Shown one piece after another: positions 15,960-24,410 of a stretch of 64,000 nucleotides of DNA (position 1 is the first letter of the stretch; the number at the start of each line of letters is the position of its first letter). The position numbers and the translations under genes were made by a program. The notes beneath the pieces were generated by a model, which was given only the letters and a program-made list of their open reading frames with translations, was not told the origin of the DNA and ran no database searches. Origin of the DNA: an uncultured Eubacteriales bacterium (lineage in GTDB: Bacteria; Bacillota; Clostridia; Peptostreptococcales; Anaerovoracaceae); NCBI GenBank assembly GCA_902779185.1, contig CACZAM010000004.1, positions 1-64,000 of the forward strand, given 5' to 3'.

Positions 15960-17027
15960 TTACGCTTCCATCTGCCTTGAATACTTTGTCAGGTAGATAT
16001 ACCTCTGGAGTCTGGCATCTATGCTGCCGAGCGGCTTAGCGTACTTTGTATAGCATGCTGCCGCGCAGTTTTTGCTGACTATCATGGCGATCGCCTCAGC
16101 ATCAGATTTTGTCTTGCCCGCGCACACTGCTCCCACGCCCTTTACGAGCACTGCATTACGTCCGATGGCAGAATTGAGAGCAGGCTGCTGGCCGCCCATG
16201 CGGTCGAGAGCTCCGGTCATAGGCACCTTGCCGATAAGACCTCTTGCCGTCTGGTTGGTGGAATAACCGAGAAGCGCACGCTCGACAGTCCATTCGTCAC
16301 AGTCCACTACCTGCATGTCAGGCCCTACGATCTGCGCAAAATCATCGATATACGAGCCGACAGTCTTGCCCTTCTCACAGCACTTCATGATATAAGGATC
16401 GCTTACCACCTTTACGAAAGGAAGCGCCTTTATGTTCACCTTTGATGTGTCGAATTCTTTGTAAGCTTCGGCGGCATTCAGATTTACTCTTGCTTCTACA
16501 AGACCTTTGCACTTCTCCTCGAGCTCCTCCGCCCTGGCAAATGCCTCGTCCATGTCGGAGCCGAGTATGAGAGTTCCGTGCCTTGCCATCAGGAACATGT
16601 TCTCGTACGGATTATTCTTTACGGCATCAGCCACGAACCTTTTGAGCTTTGTTGTTCCCGGCAGAGCATATGCCGCGCACGGAGCCTTCCTGATATTCCT
16701 GCACTCAGCCGCGACAGCCGATGCGTAATACTGGTGCGTGTGGATGATGAATCCCACGTGACTTCTCAGTGCGTATGCAGCTGCATGCACACCCTTTTCG
16801 CTGCTTGGCTTAACATTGCCCGAGTATGAGCAGTCGCTTACCTTCACCTTAACGAGATCGTCCGGCGTAAGTCTGTCATAAGCCTTGCCGCTCGGTGTGA
16901 TTATGAACTCCTCCTTGCTGATCCTCGCACTGATGTTGCCCCATGTGCGCGCGATAAGCTTGTTTTCGAGAAGCCTGAGACCTGCTTCGATGACGAGCTT
17001 TCTTGCTTCGGTTTCGCTGTAATACAT
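15960..17027 (-). CDS. Class II aldolase/adducin family protein with a degenerate second domain
   Basis: A 355-residue protein. Residues about 1-200 are a class II aldolase/adducin domain with NISARI, TPSGKAYDRLTPDDLV, SSEKGVHAAAYAL, the zinc pair IIHTHQYYAS and LMARHGTLILGSD. Residues about 230-355 look like a second, partial aldolase-like module (VPMTGALDRMGG; GRNAVLVKGVGAVCAGKTKS). Such enzymes split or epimerise phosphorylated sugars such as fuculose or ribulose phosphate; the substrate is not deducible. AGG seven bases before the ATG. Single gene between GtrA and the gap terminator. Confidence 0.8.
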   Translation of the reverse strand: MYYSETEARKLVIEAGLRLLENKLIARTWGNISARISKEEFIITPSGKAYDRLTPDDLVKVKVSDCSYSGNVKPSSEKGVHAAAYALRSHVGFIIHTHQYYASAVAAECRNIRKAPCAAYALPGTTKLKRFVADAVKNNPYENMFLMARHGTLILGSDMDEAFARAEELEEKCKGLVEARVNLNAAEAYKEFDTSKVNIKALPFVKVVSDPYIMKCCEKGKTVGSYIDDFAQIVGPDMQVVDCDEWTVERALLGYSTNQTARGLIGKVPMTGALDRMGGQQPALNSAIGRNAVLVKGVGAVCAGKTKSDAEAIAMIVSKNCAAACYTKYAKPLGSIDARLQRYIYLTKYSRQMEA

Positions 17028-17092
17028 AGTCCTTACCTCTTTTGCAAACTAAATCTTTCACCGATAATAATACCACATTTTTTGCATAAGAA

Positions 17093-17115
17093 AACTCCGG
17101 TATTGGACCGGAGTT
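17093..17115 (-). terminator. Terminator after gap
   Basis: An eight-pair stem AACTCCGG/CCGGAGTT with a 7-base loop. On the minus strand it is followed by TTCTTATG, on the plus strand by TTTCTTAA. It closes the gap transcript and could act bidirectionally. Confidence 0.8.
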
Positions 17116-17138
17116 TTTCTTAATATGTCGTTGTCTGA

Positions 17139-18149
17139 TTAGCCGAGTTCTACCATGTGCTTCAGAGTTCTTACGAGCTGGCTTACATAGCTCATCTCGT
17201 TGTCATACCACGATGTTACTCTTACCTCGAAGAGGTGCTCAGCACACTGCATAACTACTGTCTGAGTTGCGTCGAAGAGTGAACCATAGCTCATTCCGAT
17301 GATGTCGCTCGAAACGATCTCGTCCTCAGTGTATCCGAAGGAATCTGTAACTGCTGCCTTCATAGCTGCATTGATTGCCTCTACTGTTACCGAGTCTGTG
17401 TCGTCCTTTACGATAGCATCAAGAATCGTGATGGAGCCTGATGGAACAGGAACTCTCATAGCGTTACCTGTCAGCTTGCCAGCGAGCTCTGGGATTACCA
17501 GGCCGATAGCCTTAGCAGCGCCTGTGCTGTTAGGAACGATGTTTACAGCGCCGGCTCTTGCTCTTCTGAGGTCGCCCTTTCTCTGTGGTCCGTCGAGGAT
17601 CATCTGGTCACCTGTGTAAGCGTGGATGGTTGTCATGAATCCGGTCTGGATCGGCTTATAATCGTTGAGTGCCTTTGTCATAGGAGCAAGGCAGTTTGTT
17701 GTGCAGGAAGCTCCGGAAACGATTGTATCCTCTTTTGTCAGAACGTCATCATTTGTTCCGAATACGATTGTTGGAAGATCATTGCCTGCAGGAGCCGAAA
17801 TGAGAACCTTCTTAGCGCCGGCATCGATGTGAGCCTGGCTCTTAGCTTTTGATGTATAGAATCCTGTGCACTCGAGAACGATGTCTACGTCGAGCTCGCC
17901 CCATGGGAGCTTAGCTGCGTCTGCCTCTGCGTAGATCTTGATGAACTTGCCATCTACTACGATGCCGTCTTCAGCTGCTTCAACCTGAGCGTCGAATCTC
18001 TTCTGAACGCTGTCATACTTGAGCAGGTGTGCAAGCATCTTAGGGCTTGTCAGGTCATTGATAGCTACGATATCGATGTCCTTGTCTGTGTAGATCTTTC
18101 TGAATGCGAGTCTTCCGATACGTCCAAATCCGTTAATAGCTACTTTCAT
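17139..18149 (-). CDS. gap: Glyceraldehyde-3-phosphate dehydrogenase
   Basis: A 336-residue NAD-dependent glycolytic GAPDH. It begins [19 protein letters not shown] (Rossmann), has the catalytic SCTTNCLAP with Cys near residue 151, [34 protein letters not shown] and the [14 protein letters not shown]-terminal motif. Codon use looks strongly biased, as expected for high expression. GGAGGA lies a few bases before the ATG. It has its own promoter and terminator, and is not clustered with pgk or tpi here. Confidence 0.97.
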   Translation of the reverse strand: MKVAINGFGRIGRLAFRKIYTDKDIDIVAINDLTSPKMLAHLLKYDSVQKRFDAQVEAAEDGIVVDGKFIKIYAEADAAKLPWGELDVDIVLECTGFYTSKAKSQAHIDAGAKKVLISAPAGNDLPTIVFGTNDDVLTKEDTIVSGASCTTNCLAPMTKALNDYKPIQTGFMTTIHAYTGDQMILDGPQRKGDLRRARAGAVNIVPNSTGAAKAIGLVIPELAGKLTGNAMRVPVPSGSITILDAIVKDDTDSVTVEAINAAMKAAVTDSFGYTEDEIVSSDIIGMSYGSLFDATQTVVMQCAEHLFEVRVTSWYDNEMSYVSQLVRTLKHMVELG

Positions 18150-18263
18150 TAGTAATTCCTCCTCTGGATCATTTCGATCCTTTGCGATCTTCCGACCGCT
18201 AGCTTAAACAACATATTAATCTCCGTTGTTAGTGTGCCTCGTATTAGGCACATTTACGGTTTC

Positions 18264-18292
18264 ATTTTACCATTACAACGCTCTTTTCACAA
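18264..18292 (-). promoter_or_regulatory. gap promoter and leader
   Basis: Minus-strand TTGTGA (18287-18292), a 17-base spacer and TAAAAT (18264-18269). The roughly 110-base leader to the gap ATG contains a GTGCCT/AGGCAC hairpin (around 18235-18252). No known riboswitch motif is recognised. Confidence 0.65.
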
Positions 18293-18333
18293 TGACAAGA
18301 GCCAAATAAAGTAAAGAAATTCGAATAAATTCT

Positions 18334-18558
18334 CTATTCTCCCAGGTCGCTCCTGATTACCTTGCCCAGGTTCCATACATGTGCCGCCTTGCGCGCTGCA
18401 TCAGCCCTCTCTTCAGGGCTGTTGTAAGCAAATTCTCCTGTCTGCGAACCGCAGTCCATGCAGGTTACGGTCCAGCACCAGCCGTTCCCGTCGTCAAGAA
18501 AACCTGCTCCTCCGCAGTACGGGCAACCCATCAGTTCGATTTCTTCATAAATGTCCAT
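18334..18558 (-). CDS. Lar family restriction-alleviation-like zinc-ribbon protein
   Basis: A 74-residue protein with a CPYCGG...CMDCG zinc ribbon (residues about 12-36) followed by the AARKAAHVWN helix, as in the Lar/restriction-alleviation domain family. Phage Lar proteins modulate type I restriction; most chromosomal homologues, like this one, have unknown roles. GGAGG sits five bases before the ATG. It lies 41 bases downstream of mnmA and may be co-transcribed with it. No restriction system is visible nearby. Confidence 0.72.
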   Translation of the reverse strand: MDIYEEIELMGCPYCGGAGFLDDGNGWCWTVTCMDCGSQTGEFAYNSPEERADAARKAAHVWNLGKVIRSDLGE

Positions 18559-18599
18559 AGTGACCTCCGTTATATTATTTTTTCAGCATCGCCTGCTGA

Positions 18600-19673
18600 T
18601 CATTTCTGTATGATTCCTCCGCCAATGACACGGTTTTCACTGTCATAGAATACCGCGGACTGCCCCGGCGCCGGTGCCTTGACCGGCTCGTCGAATATAG
18701 CAGATATTGTATTATCGTCAACACGCTCCAGCACTGCCGGAACTGCAGCGTGATGATATCTTATTTTCACGAAAGCCTGCAGCTTTTCACCCGGTTTAAT
18801 GTCTTCGACAGCCATGAAACAGACATCCCTGCATAAAATGCGGCTTTCAAAAACGGATTCGAGGTCTCCGATCACCACTGTATTGCTTTCGGCATCGATA
18901 CGCTTAACGTATGCAGGGTAACCGAGAGCCAGACCCAGACCTTTGCGCTGACCCACAGTGTAGTTCACTATCCCCTTATGCTGTCCGAGTACTTTTCCGT
19001 TTTCATCTGCGAAGTTTCCCGGAGGCGGAAGCGCTCTGTCTGAGTGCGCCTCTATATATTCCGCGTATCCGCCTTCAAGCACGAAACAGATCTCCTGCGA
19101 GTCCTGCTTCCCGGCAACTGCAAGGCCTGCTTCTTCCGCTATCTTCCTGACTTCGTCTTTTGTCAGCTCGGAAAGCGGCATTATTGTGCGGGCGAGCTGC
19201 TCCTGCGTAAGCTGATACAGCATGTATGTCTGATCCTTTGCTGCCGCTGCGGACTGCTTTACGGTATACCTTCCGTTTTCAGCCTGTACTATGCGCGCGT
19301 AATGACCTGTCGCGACATATTCCGCGTTGATCTCGTCTGCGAAACTGAGCATCCTCTCCCACTTTATGTGCCTGTTGCAAGCGACGCATGGGTTCGGCGT
19401 GAGTCCGTTCATGTACGCGTTTATGAACGGTTCCGTGACATGCTCCCGAAACTCCGGAAGGCTGTTTATGTTGTAAAACGGTATTTCAAGCTGCATGGCT
19501 ACAGCGCGCGCGTCACTGATGTCACAGCAGCGGCTGTAAGCACCGCTTCCGGCCTCCCACGTCCTCAGAGTCACGCCTATCACCTGATAGCCCTGTTTCT
19601 TCAGCAAATATGCAGCTACCGCGCTGTCGACTCCACCGGAGAGTCCAACTACTACTCTTGAAATATCGCTCAC
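18600..19673 (-). CDS. mnmA: tRNA-specific 2-thiouridylase MnmA
   Basis: A 357-residue enzyme installing 2-thio on U34 of Lys, Glu and Gln tRNAs. N-terminal PP-loop GLSGGVDSAVAAYLL, catalytic Cys in NPCVACNRHIKW, YVATGHYARI, the second catalytic Cys in SQEICFV, and the beta-barrel C-terminal domain with VGQRKGLG. It needs sulfur relayed from a cysteine desulfurase. The same window has mnmM (36837-37406), which methylates the 5-side chain of the same wobble uridine. Confidence 0.96.
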   Translation of the reverse strand: MSDISRVVVGLSGGVDSAVAAYLLKKQGYQVIGVTLRTWEAGSGAYSRCCDISDARAVAMQLEIPFYNINSLPEFREHVTEPFINAYMNGLTPNPCVACNRHIKWERMLSFADEINAEYVATGHYARIVQAENGRYTVKQSAAAAKDQTYMLYQLTQEQLARTIMPLSELTKDEVRKIAEEAGLAVAGKQDSQEICFVLEGGYAEYIEAHSDRALPPPGNFADENGKVLGQHKGIVNYTVGQRKGLGLALGYPAYVKRIDAESNTVVIGDLESVFESRILCRDVCFMAVEDIKPGEKLQAFVKIRYHHAAVPAVLERVDDNTISAIFDEPVKAPAPGQSAVFYDSENRVIGGGIIQK

Positions 19674-19724
19674 CTGCTTTCTGTGTTATCCACAGTATTC
19701 TACCACATGTAAGAGTGCTCGCAA

Positions 19725-19752
19725 AATAAAGATCCCCGCAATTACGCGGGGA
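19725..19752 (-). terminator. Terminator after the coiled-coil PG-binding-like gene
   Basis: A seven-pair stem TCCCCGC/GCGGGGA (19746-19752 with 19733-19739) and 6-base loop, then TCTTTATTTTG on the minus strand. Confidence 0.85.
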
Positions 19753-19781
19753 CCATGCTGTTTCTATCCTTTGATGAAGGT

Positions 19782-20357
19782 TTAGAAGCCGAGCTCCTTG
19801 TTTGCCCACTTCTGGAATGCCTTGAATGTCTCAGGGCCTGCAACTCCGTCAACTGTTACGCCAAGGAACTTCTGGAGAGCCTTCGAAGTCTGTGTTCCCC
19901 ATACTCCGTCAGCCTCTGCGCCGACCAGCTTCTGGATAGCCTTGATTGTCTCTGTTCCGCAGATACCATCCTCTTTGCAGCCGAGGATGTGCTGTACAGC
20001 CTTGATCGACTTAGGACCGAAATCACCGTCTACTGCGAGCTTGAATGCCTTGTTGGCTTCTTTCTTTGCCTCAGCAACTTTCTTTTCTTCCTCTGCCTTA
20101 GCCTTTGCAGCTTCTGCCTTTGCTGCTTCTTCTGCTGCCTTTTCAGCTGCGATCTTCTCCTGCTGAGCTGCCTTTACTTCGGCATTTCTCTTAAGGAAAG
20201 CTTCTTCCCTTGCCTTAGCGTCTGCTGCTTTAGCCTCTGCTGCTGCTTTTACCTTTGCTGCTTCAGCTTCTGCTGCTGCCTTAGCCTCTGCCGCTTTAGC
20301 TTCTACTGCTTCTTTAGCCTTCTCTTCTTTGTTCTTGAACTTGTCAAATAATCCCAT
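19782..20357 (-). CDS. Ala/Lys/Glu-rich coiled-coil protein with peptidoglycan-binding-like repeats
   Basis: A 191-residue protein in two parts. Residues about 10-105 are a highly charged Ala/Glu/Lys coiled coil. Residues about 106-191 hold three to four short repeats of the form VDGxxGPxTxKAxQ (LAVDGDFGPKSIKAVQ, EDGICGTETIKAIQ, ADGVWGTQTSKALQ, TVDGVAGPETFKAFQ), the pattern of PG_binding_1 domains. There is no signal peptide or membrane segment (it begins MGLFDKFKNKEEK), which is odd for a wall-binding module. It has its own promoter and terminator, pointing to substantial independent expression. Function unknown. Confidence 0.8.
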   Translation of the reverse strand: MGLFDKFKNKEEKAKEAVEAKAAEAKAAAEAEAAKVKAAAEAKAADAKAREEAFLKRNAEVKAAQQEKIAAEKAAEEAAKAEAAKAKAEEEKKVAEAKKEANKAFKLAVDGDFGPKSIKAVQHILGCKEDGICGTETIKAIQKLVGAEADGVWGTQTSKALQKFLGVTVDGVAGPETFKAFQKWANKELGF

Positions 20358-20418
20358 TCTGCACCTCTTTTCTACTTTATGCGGCCAAAACGGCCCGCGG
20401 GTATTATTTTACGCATCA

Positions 20419-20448
20419 ATTATAATCCTCTGCCGACTTTGCGGTCAA
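20419..20448 (-). promoter_or_regulatory. Promoter of the coiled-coil PG-binding-like gene
   Basis: Minus-strand TTGACC (20443-20448), an 18-base spacer and a perfect TATAAT (20419-20424). The leader carries a GCGGGCC-GTTTT-GGCCGC hairpin before an AGAGGTG ribosome site. Confidence 0.75.
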
Positions 20449-20461
20449 TGGCAATAATGAT

Positions 20462-21286
20462 CTAGTCTGCTTCACCGAGAGTGATCCTGACACAGTTAGG
20501 ACGCACAAAGTCCTTTGCTCCCATGCCGTATCCGCATCGTTCAGCACTCATCTGAGGCATGTCTCCGAACTCATCCACGAAGAATCTGAGGAGAGCAGCC
20601 CCGGTCGGAGTGCATAGTTCGCTCATGATATCTCCGGAACAGGACGGGATCCCCTCAAGTATGTTTGCAGTCGCAGGAGCCGGGACCGGGAGTACGCCGT
20701 GCGCGCATTTCACAGTTCCGCCGCCGACATTGACAGGCGAAGCTGCTATTTTTTGCGGTTTTATGCGGTCGATAAGGAGGCAGACAGCAGTGACATCAGC
20801 TATCGCATCCATCGTCCCCACTTCATGGAAGTGCACTTCAGTTACCGGGACCCCGTGCGCTTTGCTCTCAGCATCCGCAATTATATCGTAAACTTTGAGA
20901 ATGTTCTCTCTTACGTTCTCAGGAAGATCCAAATGATCTTTAACGATATGCTCTATTTCAGCTACCCCGTTATGTACATGAGTATGGAAAATTCCGTCGT
21001 GCGAATGCGTGTGATGTGTATGCTCTGTACCGTGGGAATGATGCGAGTGGCCATGATCGTGCAGGTACTCGTCTTCTTCTTCGCCGTGGACCAGTATGTG
21101 TACGCGCGTACCCTCAACACCGCATTTAACAGACGGCTCTGTCTCCATTACTATGCCCGGCAGTCCGAGACCGTTGAACTCTTCTATGAAGGATGCACGC
21201 GCGTCTTCATCAAGGAGTTCAAGAAGTGCGGCAGTCAGCATGTCGCCAGCCGCGCCCATGCTGCAGTCTATATACATCAGCTTCAT
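20462..21286 (-). CDS. larC: Nickel-pincer cofactor biosynthesis protein LarC, N-terminal (LarC1) form
   Basis: A 274-residue protein matching the N-terminal part of LarC, the CTP-dependent nickel insertase that completes the nickel-pincer nucleotide. Seen: YIDCSMGAAGDMLTAAL, a His-rich metal region (residues about 76-106, HDHGHSHHSH and similar), VHFHEVGTMDAIADV, NVGGGTVKCAHG, CTPTGAALLRFF, and GYGMGAKDFVRPNCVR at the end. Full LarC is about 400 residues; the C-terminal LarC2 catalytic part is absent and the next 100 bases hold no ORF. It overlaps larB by 4 bases. Confidence 0.88.
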   Translation of the reverse strand: MKLMYIDCSMGAAGDMLTAALLELLDEDARASFIEEFNGLGLPGIVMETEPSVKCGVEGTRVHILVHGEEEDEYLHDHGHSHHSHGTEHTHHTHSHDGIFHTHVHNGVAEIEHIVKDHLDLPENVRENILKVYDIIADAESKAHGVPVTEVHFHEVGTMDAIADVTAVCLLIDRIKPQKIAASPVNVGGGTVKCAHGVLPVPAPATANILEGIPSCSGDIMSELCTPTGAALLRFFVDEFGDMPQMSAERCGYGMGAKDFVRPNCVRITLGEAD

Positions 21287-22038
21287 TTCTTTGCCTCCAT
21301 GTGGTTTATGCGGCTGGCCATGTAGCCCGCGCCGAATCCGTTGTCTATGTTGACGCAGGCAACACCGCTCGCACAGGAGTTCAGCATCGAGAGCAATGCC
21401 GAAAGTCCCTCAAAAGCCGCTCCATAGCCAACGCTTGTAGGAACAGCTATCACAGGGCAGTCAGCGAGCCCTCCCACTACGCTGGCAAGAGCTCCCTCCA
21501 TGCCCGCAATAGCGATAATAACGGATGCCCGGGTTATGTATTCCTTGTGAGCAAGCAGTCTGTGGATGCCGGCAACGCCAACATCATAAAGTCGTACTAC
21601 CTTGTTCCCGAGAAATTCGGCAGTGATCGCGGCTTCCTCCGCTACAGGGATGTCGCTCGTTCCTCCTGTCGCGATAACTATAGGACCGATGCCATCTGGC
21701 TCGGGCTTATCGCCTATGACAGCGATCCGAGCTTCTTTGCTGTAAAAGATCTCGTGGCGCGCAGCAAGAACCTCAGCCTTCGCGGCGTCTATCCTGGTCA
21801 CAAGAATAGGCAGCTGCCCCTTCTCCACCATCACGTCAACGATTCCGGTGATCTGCTCAGCTGTTTTGCTCTCGCCGTAGATCACCTCAGGCGCACCCTG
21901 CATCACCTTACGGTGAAGGTCTACCATCGCGTATCCTATATCTTCAAACGGCTCAGTCTTGATGCGTGTGAGCGCCTCATCGACGCTTATCTCGCCTCTC
22001 GCCAGAGCCTCAAGAGTGTTTCTGGTATCATTGTTCAT
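21283..22038 (-). CDS. larB: Nickel-pincer cofactor biosynthesis protein LarB
   Basis: A 251-residue LarB, which carboxylates and hydrolyses nicotinic acid adenine dinucleotide to start pincer-cofactor synthesis. It shows the N-terminal LEALARGEISVDEAL helix, VIYGESKTAEQI, a PurE-like core with ATGGTSDIPVAEEAA, DVGVAGIHRLL, AGMEGALASVVGGL, PTSVGYG and NIDNGFGAGYMA. GGGGGA precedes the ATG. ATGA overlap with larC. The cofactor serves lactate racemase and related racemases; no larA or larE is in the window. Confidence 0.94.
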   Translation of the reverse strand: MNNDTRNTLEALARGEISVDEALTRIKTEPFEDIGYAMVDLHRKVMQGAPEVIYGESKTAEQITGIVDVMVEKGQLPILVTRIDAAKAEVLAARHEIFYSKEARIAVIGDKPEPDGIGPIVIATGGTSDIPVAEEAAITAEFLGNKVVRLYDVGVAGIHRLLAHKEYITRASVIIAIAGMEGALASVVGGLADCPVIAVPTSVGYGAAFEGLSALLSMLNSCASGVACVNIDNGFGAGYMASRINHMEAKK

Positions 22039-22054
22039 TCGAACATCCCCCTGA

Positions 22055-23128
22055 TCAATATATTTTCCCTATTCCCTTTTGTTTCGCAGGCTTTGTCAGT
22101 TCCCTGCAGAAGTTCATGATTATCAGAATTATGAATACGATCCCTATATACCCCTGTGCCGGGTAAAGGAATTCGACAAGTTTCTTGAATCCCGTGAGTC
22201 CAAGCAGGAATCCTGCCAGAGCTCCGCCAATTATGATCCATCTTTTGTATTTTCCGTCTTTAAGCTTTGTGCTGAAGCCGTAATACGTGCTGGCGCCGGT
22301 CGAATACACAGCGCCGTAGAGTATCACCGCGTAGATGATGCTCAGGACCGGTGACAGTCTGCCCGCGAAGCCCAGCATCGGAAGGTCGAGTTCCGAGCTG
22401 AACGCCATGTCAGTCAGCAGCGCGCGCAGGAGCAGAATTGTAAGTCCGCCAAGGCACAGCGTGCCTGCGATGGCTCCCGCGTATGCGTTTTTCGGATCCT
22501 TCGCGTTCATGGCGGAATTGCCGGCCATAGTGATCATACCGGTCGTATTGTATGCCATGAATACAAGAGCTGAGACGGGCCAGTTTGGCGACATCCGTCC
22601 CGGCGTGTAGCCCTCCGTCGGGCCGCTCTGGCTGAAGTCTGCTTTTATCGTAAGGAGTATGGTGATGATTCCCACAACGAAAAGCACCGGGATCATCAGC
22701 CTGAACACCTTTGATACCCGCTCAAAATCGCCAAGGACAGTGATGATGCAAAGGATAGCTATTATTATTCCTCCAACTGCTTTATGGATGCCGAACTGCT
22801 GGTTGAGAAGAGATCCGCCCGCGGCAGTCATGGCGATTATCATGGAATAGTAGATAGCGGCGAGCACCCAGCCTATGAACTCATAGGCCGGCCGGCTCTC
22901 CACCGGGCAGATGAGCCGGCCCAGGTCTGCCGTGCCCTTGCTGCGTGCAATAAATGTCAGCATGCACGCCAGCAGCACAAAGCAGACCGTGCTCGCCGCA
23001 GCTCCCGCGTATCCCTTCGTTCCGAATACGCCGAAAAACTGCCAGCATTCCCTGCCCGACGCGAAACCCGCGCCCATTATTACGCCTATATAAAGACTGG
23101 TTATTTCTATCCAGTTCAGTTTTTTCAA
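22055..23128 (-). CDS. YkvI-family membrane transporter
   Basis: A 357-residue polytopic protein with about ten helices. The family start is WIEITSLYIGVIMGAGFASGRE, which has the GAGFASG break typical of amino-acid/sodium symporter-like (LeuT-fold) proteins, and there is an AGNSAMNAKDPK loop. YkvI proteins are uncharacterised putative transporters. It ends 16 bases before larB, so an operon with the pincer-cofactor genes is likely; transport of a nickel-enzyme substrate (a hydroxy acid) or of a cofactor precursor is a guess from context only. Confidence 0.78.
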   Translation of the reverse strand: MKKLNWIEITSLYIGVIMGAGFASGRECWQFFGVFGTKGYAGAAASTVCFVLLACMLTFIARSKGTADLGRLICPVESRPAYEFIGWVLAAIYYSMIIAMTAAGGSLLNQQFGIHKAVGGIIIAILCIITVLGDFERVSKVFRLMIPVLFVVGIITILLTIKADFSQSGPTEGYTPGRMSPNWPVSALVFMAYNTTGMITMAGNSAMNAKDPKNAYAGAIAGTLCLGGLTILLLRALLTDMAFSSELDLPMLGFAGRLSPVLSIIYAVILYGAVYSTGASTYYGFSTKLKDGKYKRWIIIGGALAGFLLGLTGFKKLVEFLYPAQGYIGIVFIILIIMNFCRELTKPAKQKGIGKIY

Positions 23129-23149
23129 TTGATCTACCTGAAACAGCTC

Positions 23150-23683
23150 CTAGTTCACGTCGTCATCCGTCACTTCGATCTCTATAAACTCGTCATCCGT
23201 GTCCGGTGCCGCATTTACGTTATCAGCCTCCGCTGTCTCCTTAACGACTTCAACAGTCTCCTCTTTGAACACCTGCTCCTGATACGGAAACTCGAACTCG
23301 TCCTTTTCGCTGTAATCCGCACCGTTGACGACATCTTTCAGCACATCCTTGTTCCTACGATAGAACATCAGCATAAGGTAACAGGTAAGTGCAGCTCCTA
23401 TCAAAACGCTTGACAGATCTCCGGAATTATCGCTGCCCCGAGAGAATAATGTGCCGGCAAATTCAAAAAAGATGTCCACAGTGAAAGCGAAAAATATGCC
23501 CCCCGCTATGAACCAGCCCAGTCCTACAGGTCTGAATTTTTGCTTCATCACGTAAACAGCGATGAACGTCAGTCCTATCAGGATGGTGCTCATCATGTCC
23601 CCTATGCCTGTGCCCGGGAACGACGATGCGCAGATCACAATACCTGCTATGAGCCAGCCTATGCCCTTACTGTCTAACTTCAT
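23150..23683 (-). CDS. Hypothetical membrane protein with acidic cytosolic tail
   Basis: A 177-residue protein with four hydrophobic helices (about 8-25, 30-47, 52-75, 88-107) and a strongly acidic tail (about 110-177) rich in Glu, Asp and Val that ends in a DEFIEIEVTDDD stretch. No family recognised. Good ribosome site (GAGGAT) and tight spacing to the YkvI gene (21 bases) suggest it heads the ykvI-larB-larC operon. Confidence 0.6.
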   Translation of the reverse strand: MKLDSKGIGWLIAGIVICASSFPGTGIGDMMSTILIGLTFIAVYVMKQKFRPVGLGWFIAGGIFFAFTVDIFFEFAGTLFSRGSDNSGDLSSVLIGAALTCYLMLMFYRRNKDVLKDVVNGADYSEKDEFEFPYQEQVFKEETVEVVKETAEADNVNAAPDTDDEFIEIEVTDDDVN

Positions 23684-23727
23684 CTCTTATCCTCATTTCC
23701 GCATACATCTCTGCATCAGGAGCCTGC

Positions 23728-24099
23728 CTAATCCCTCGGCGGCAGGATCTCAAGCCAGTACCCGTCCGGATCCGTAATAAAATAGATCCCCATGTCGTGG
23801 TTCTCGAAAGCGATGCAGCCCATGCTCTCGTGGAGCTCATGCGCCGCGTCGAAATCATCCGTTCTGAACGCCAGGTGGAACTCCTCCTCGCCCAGATCGT
23901 ACTTCTGCGGGTGTTCCTCGAGCCATGTGAGCTCCAGCTCAAAATCCGTCTCTTCATTGCCGACATAGACGATTATGAACGAACCGTCCTCTGCGGTCTT
24001 TCTTCTGATCTCCTTCAGTCCGAGCGCCTTCTCATAGAAAGCGAGCGACACATCAAGATCGCTCACGTTGAAGTTCTCGTGTATCATCCTGAATCTCAT
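23728..24099 (-). CDS. Glyoxalase I-like VOC family protein (lactoylglutathione lyase type)
   Basis: A 123-residue vicinal-oxygen-chelate protein with the two-repeat glyoxalase fold: FRMIHENFNVSDLDVSLAFY at the start (His metal ligand), ELELTWLEEHPQKYDLGEE, FHLAFRTDDFDAAHE and FITDPDGYWLEILPP (Glu ligand) at the end. Length and motifs match bacterial GloA, which detoxifies methylglyoxal; glutathione is often absent in Clostridia, so another thiol may be used. ATG 24099 with an AAGGTG site is preferred over the GTG six bases upstream. Confidence 0.85.
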   Translation of the reverse strand: MRFRMIHENFNVSDLDVSLAFYEKALGLKEIRRKTAEDGSFIIVYVGNEETDFELELTWLEEHPQKYDLGEEEFHLAFRTDDFDAAHELHESMGCIAFENHDMGIYFITDPDGYWLEILPPRD

Positions 24100-24114
24100 A
24101 GCCACACACCTTTG

Positions 24115-24408
24115 CTAAATATAGATCTTTCTCTTGTCAGGATCCGCAGCTCTTCTGTACAGCACGAATCTTCTGCCGATCGCCTGCACGAATTCAGCTC
24201 CGAGTTCCTCAGCTATCTGATTCGCAGCTTCCTTAGGCTCCATCAGCGAGCCCTCCTGTATCTGCACCTTAACAAGCTCATGCGCATTCAGGTAATCATC
24301 GATTGCCGAAATGACTGTCGGAGTTATGTCCTCCTTGCCAATCATTACGGTCGGCTTCAGATCCTGAGCCAGCTTCTTAAGTTCACTTCTCTGTTTTCCT
24401 GTGATCAT
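24115..24408 (-). CDS. yhbY: CRM-domain RNA-binding protein YhbY
   Basis: A 97-residue single CRM domain: LTGKQRSELKKLA-like start, PTVMIGKEDITPTVI, ELVKVQIQEGS, and the GRRFVLYR end. YhbY associates with pre-50S ribosomal subunits. It is close-packed with PhzF (2 bases) and gloA (15 bases). Confidence 0.93.
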   Translation of the reverse strand: MITGKQRSELKKLAQDLKPTVMIGKEDITPTVISAIDDYLNAHELVKVQIQEGSLMEPKEAANQIAEELGAEFVQAIGRRFVLYRRAADPDKRKIYI

Positions 24409-24410
24409 TA

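Noticed and set aside
18334..18558. Lar-like protein as evidence of a prophage or restriction system
   Set aside because: The family is common as single chromosomal genes; no phage or restriction genes lie near it.
20381..20399. GCGGCC/GGCCCGC hairpin upstream of the PG-binding-like gene as a larC terminator
   Set aside because: Strong stem but no T-run on the minus strand, and it lies after the next promoter.
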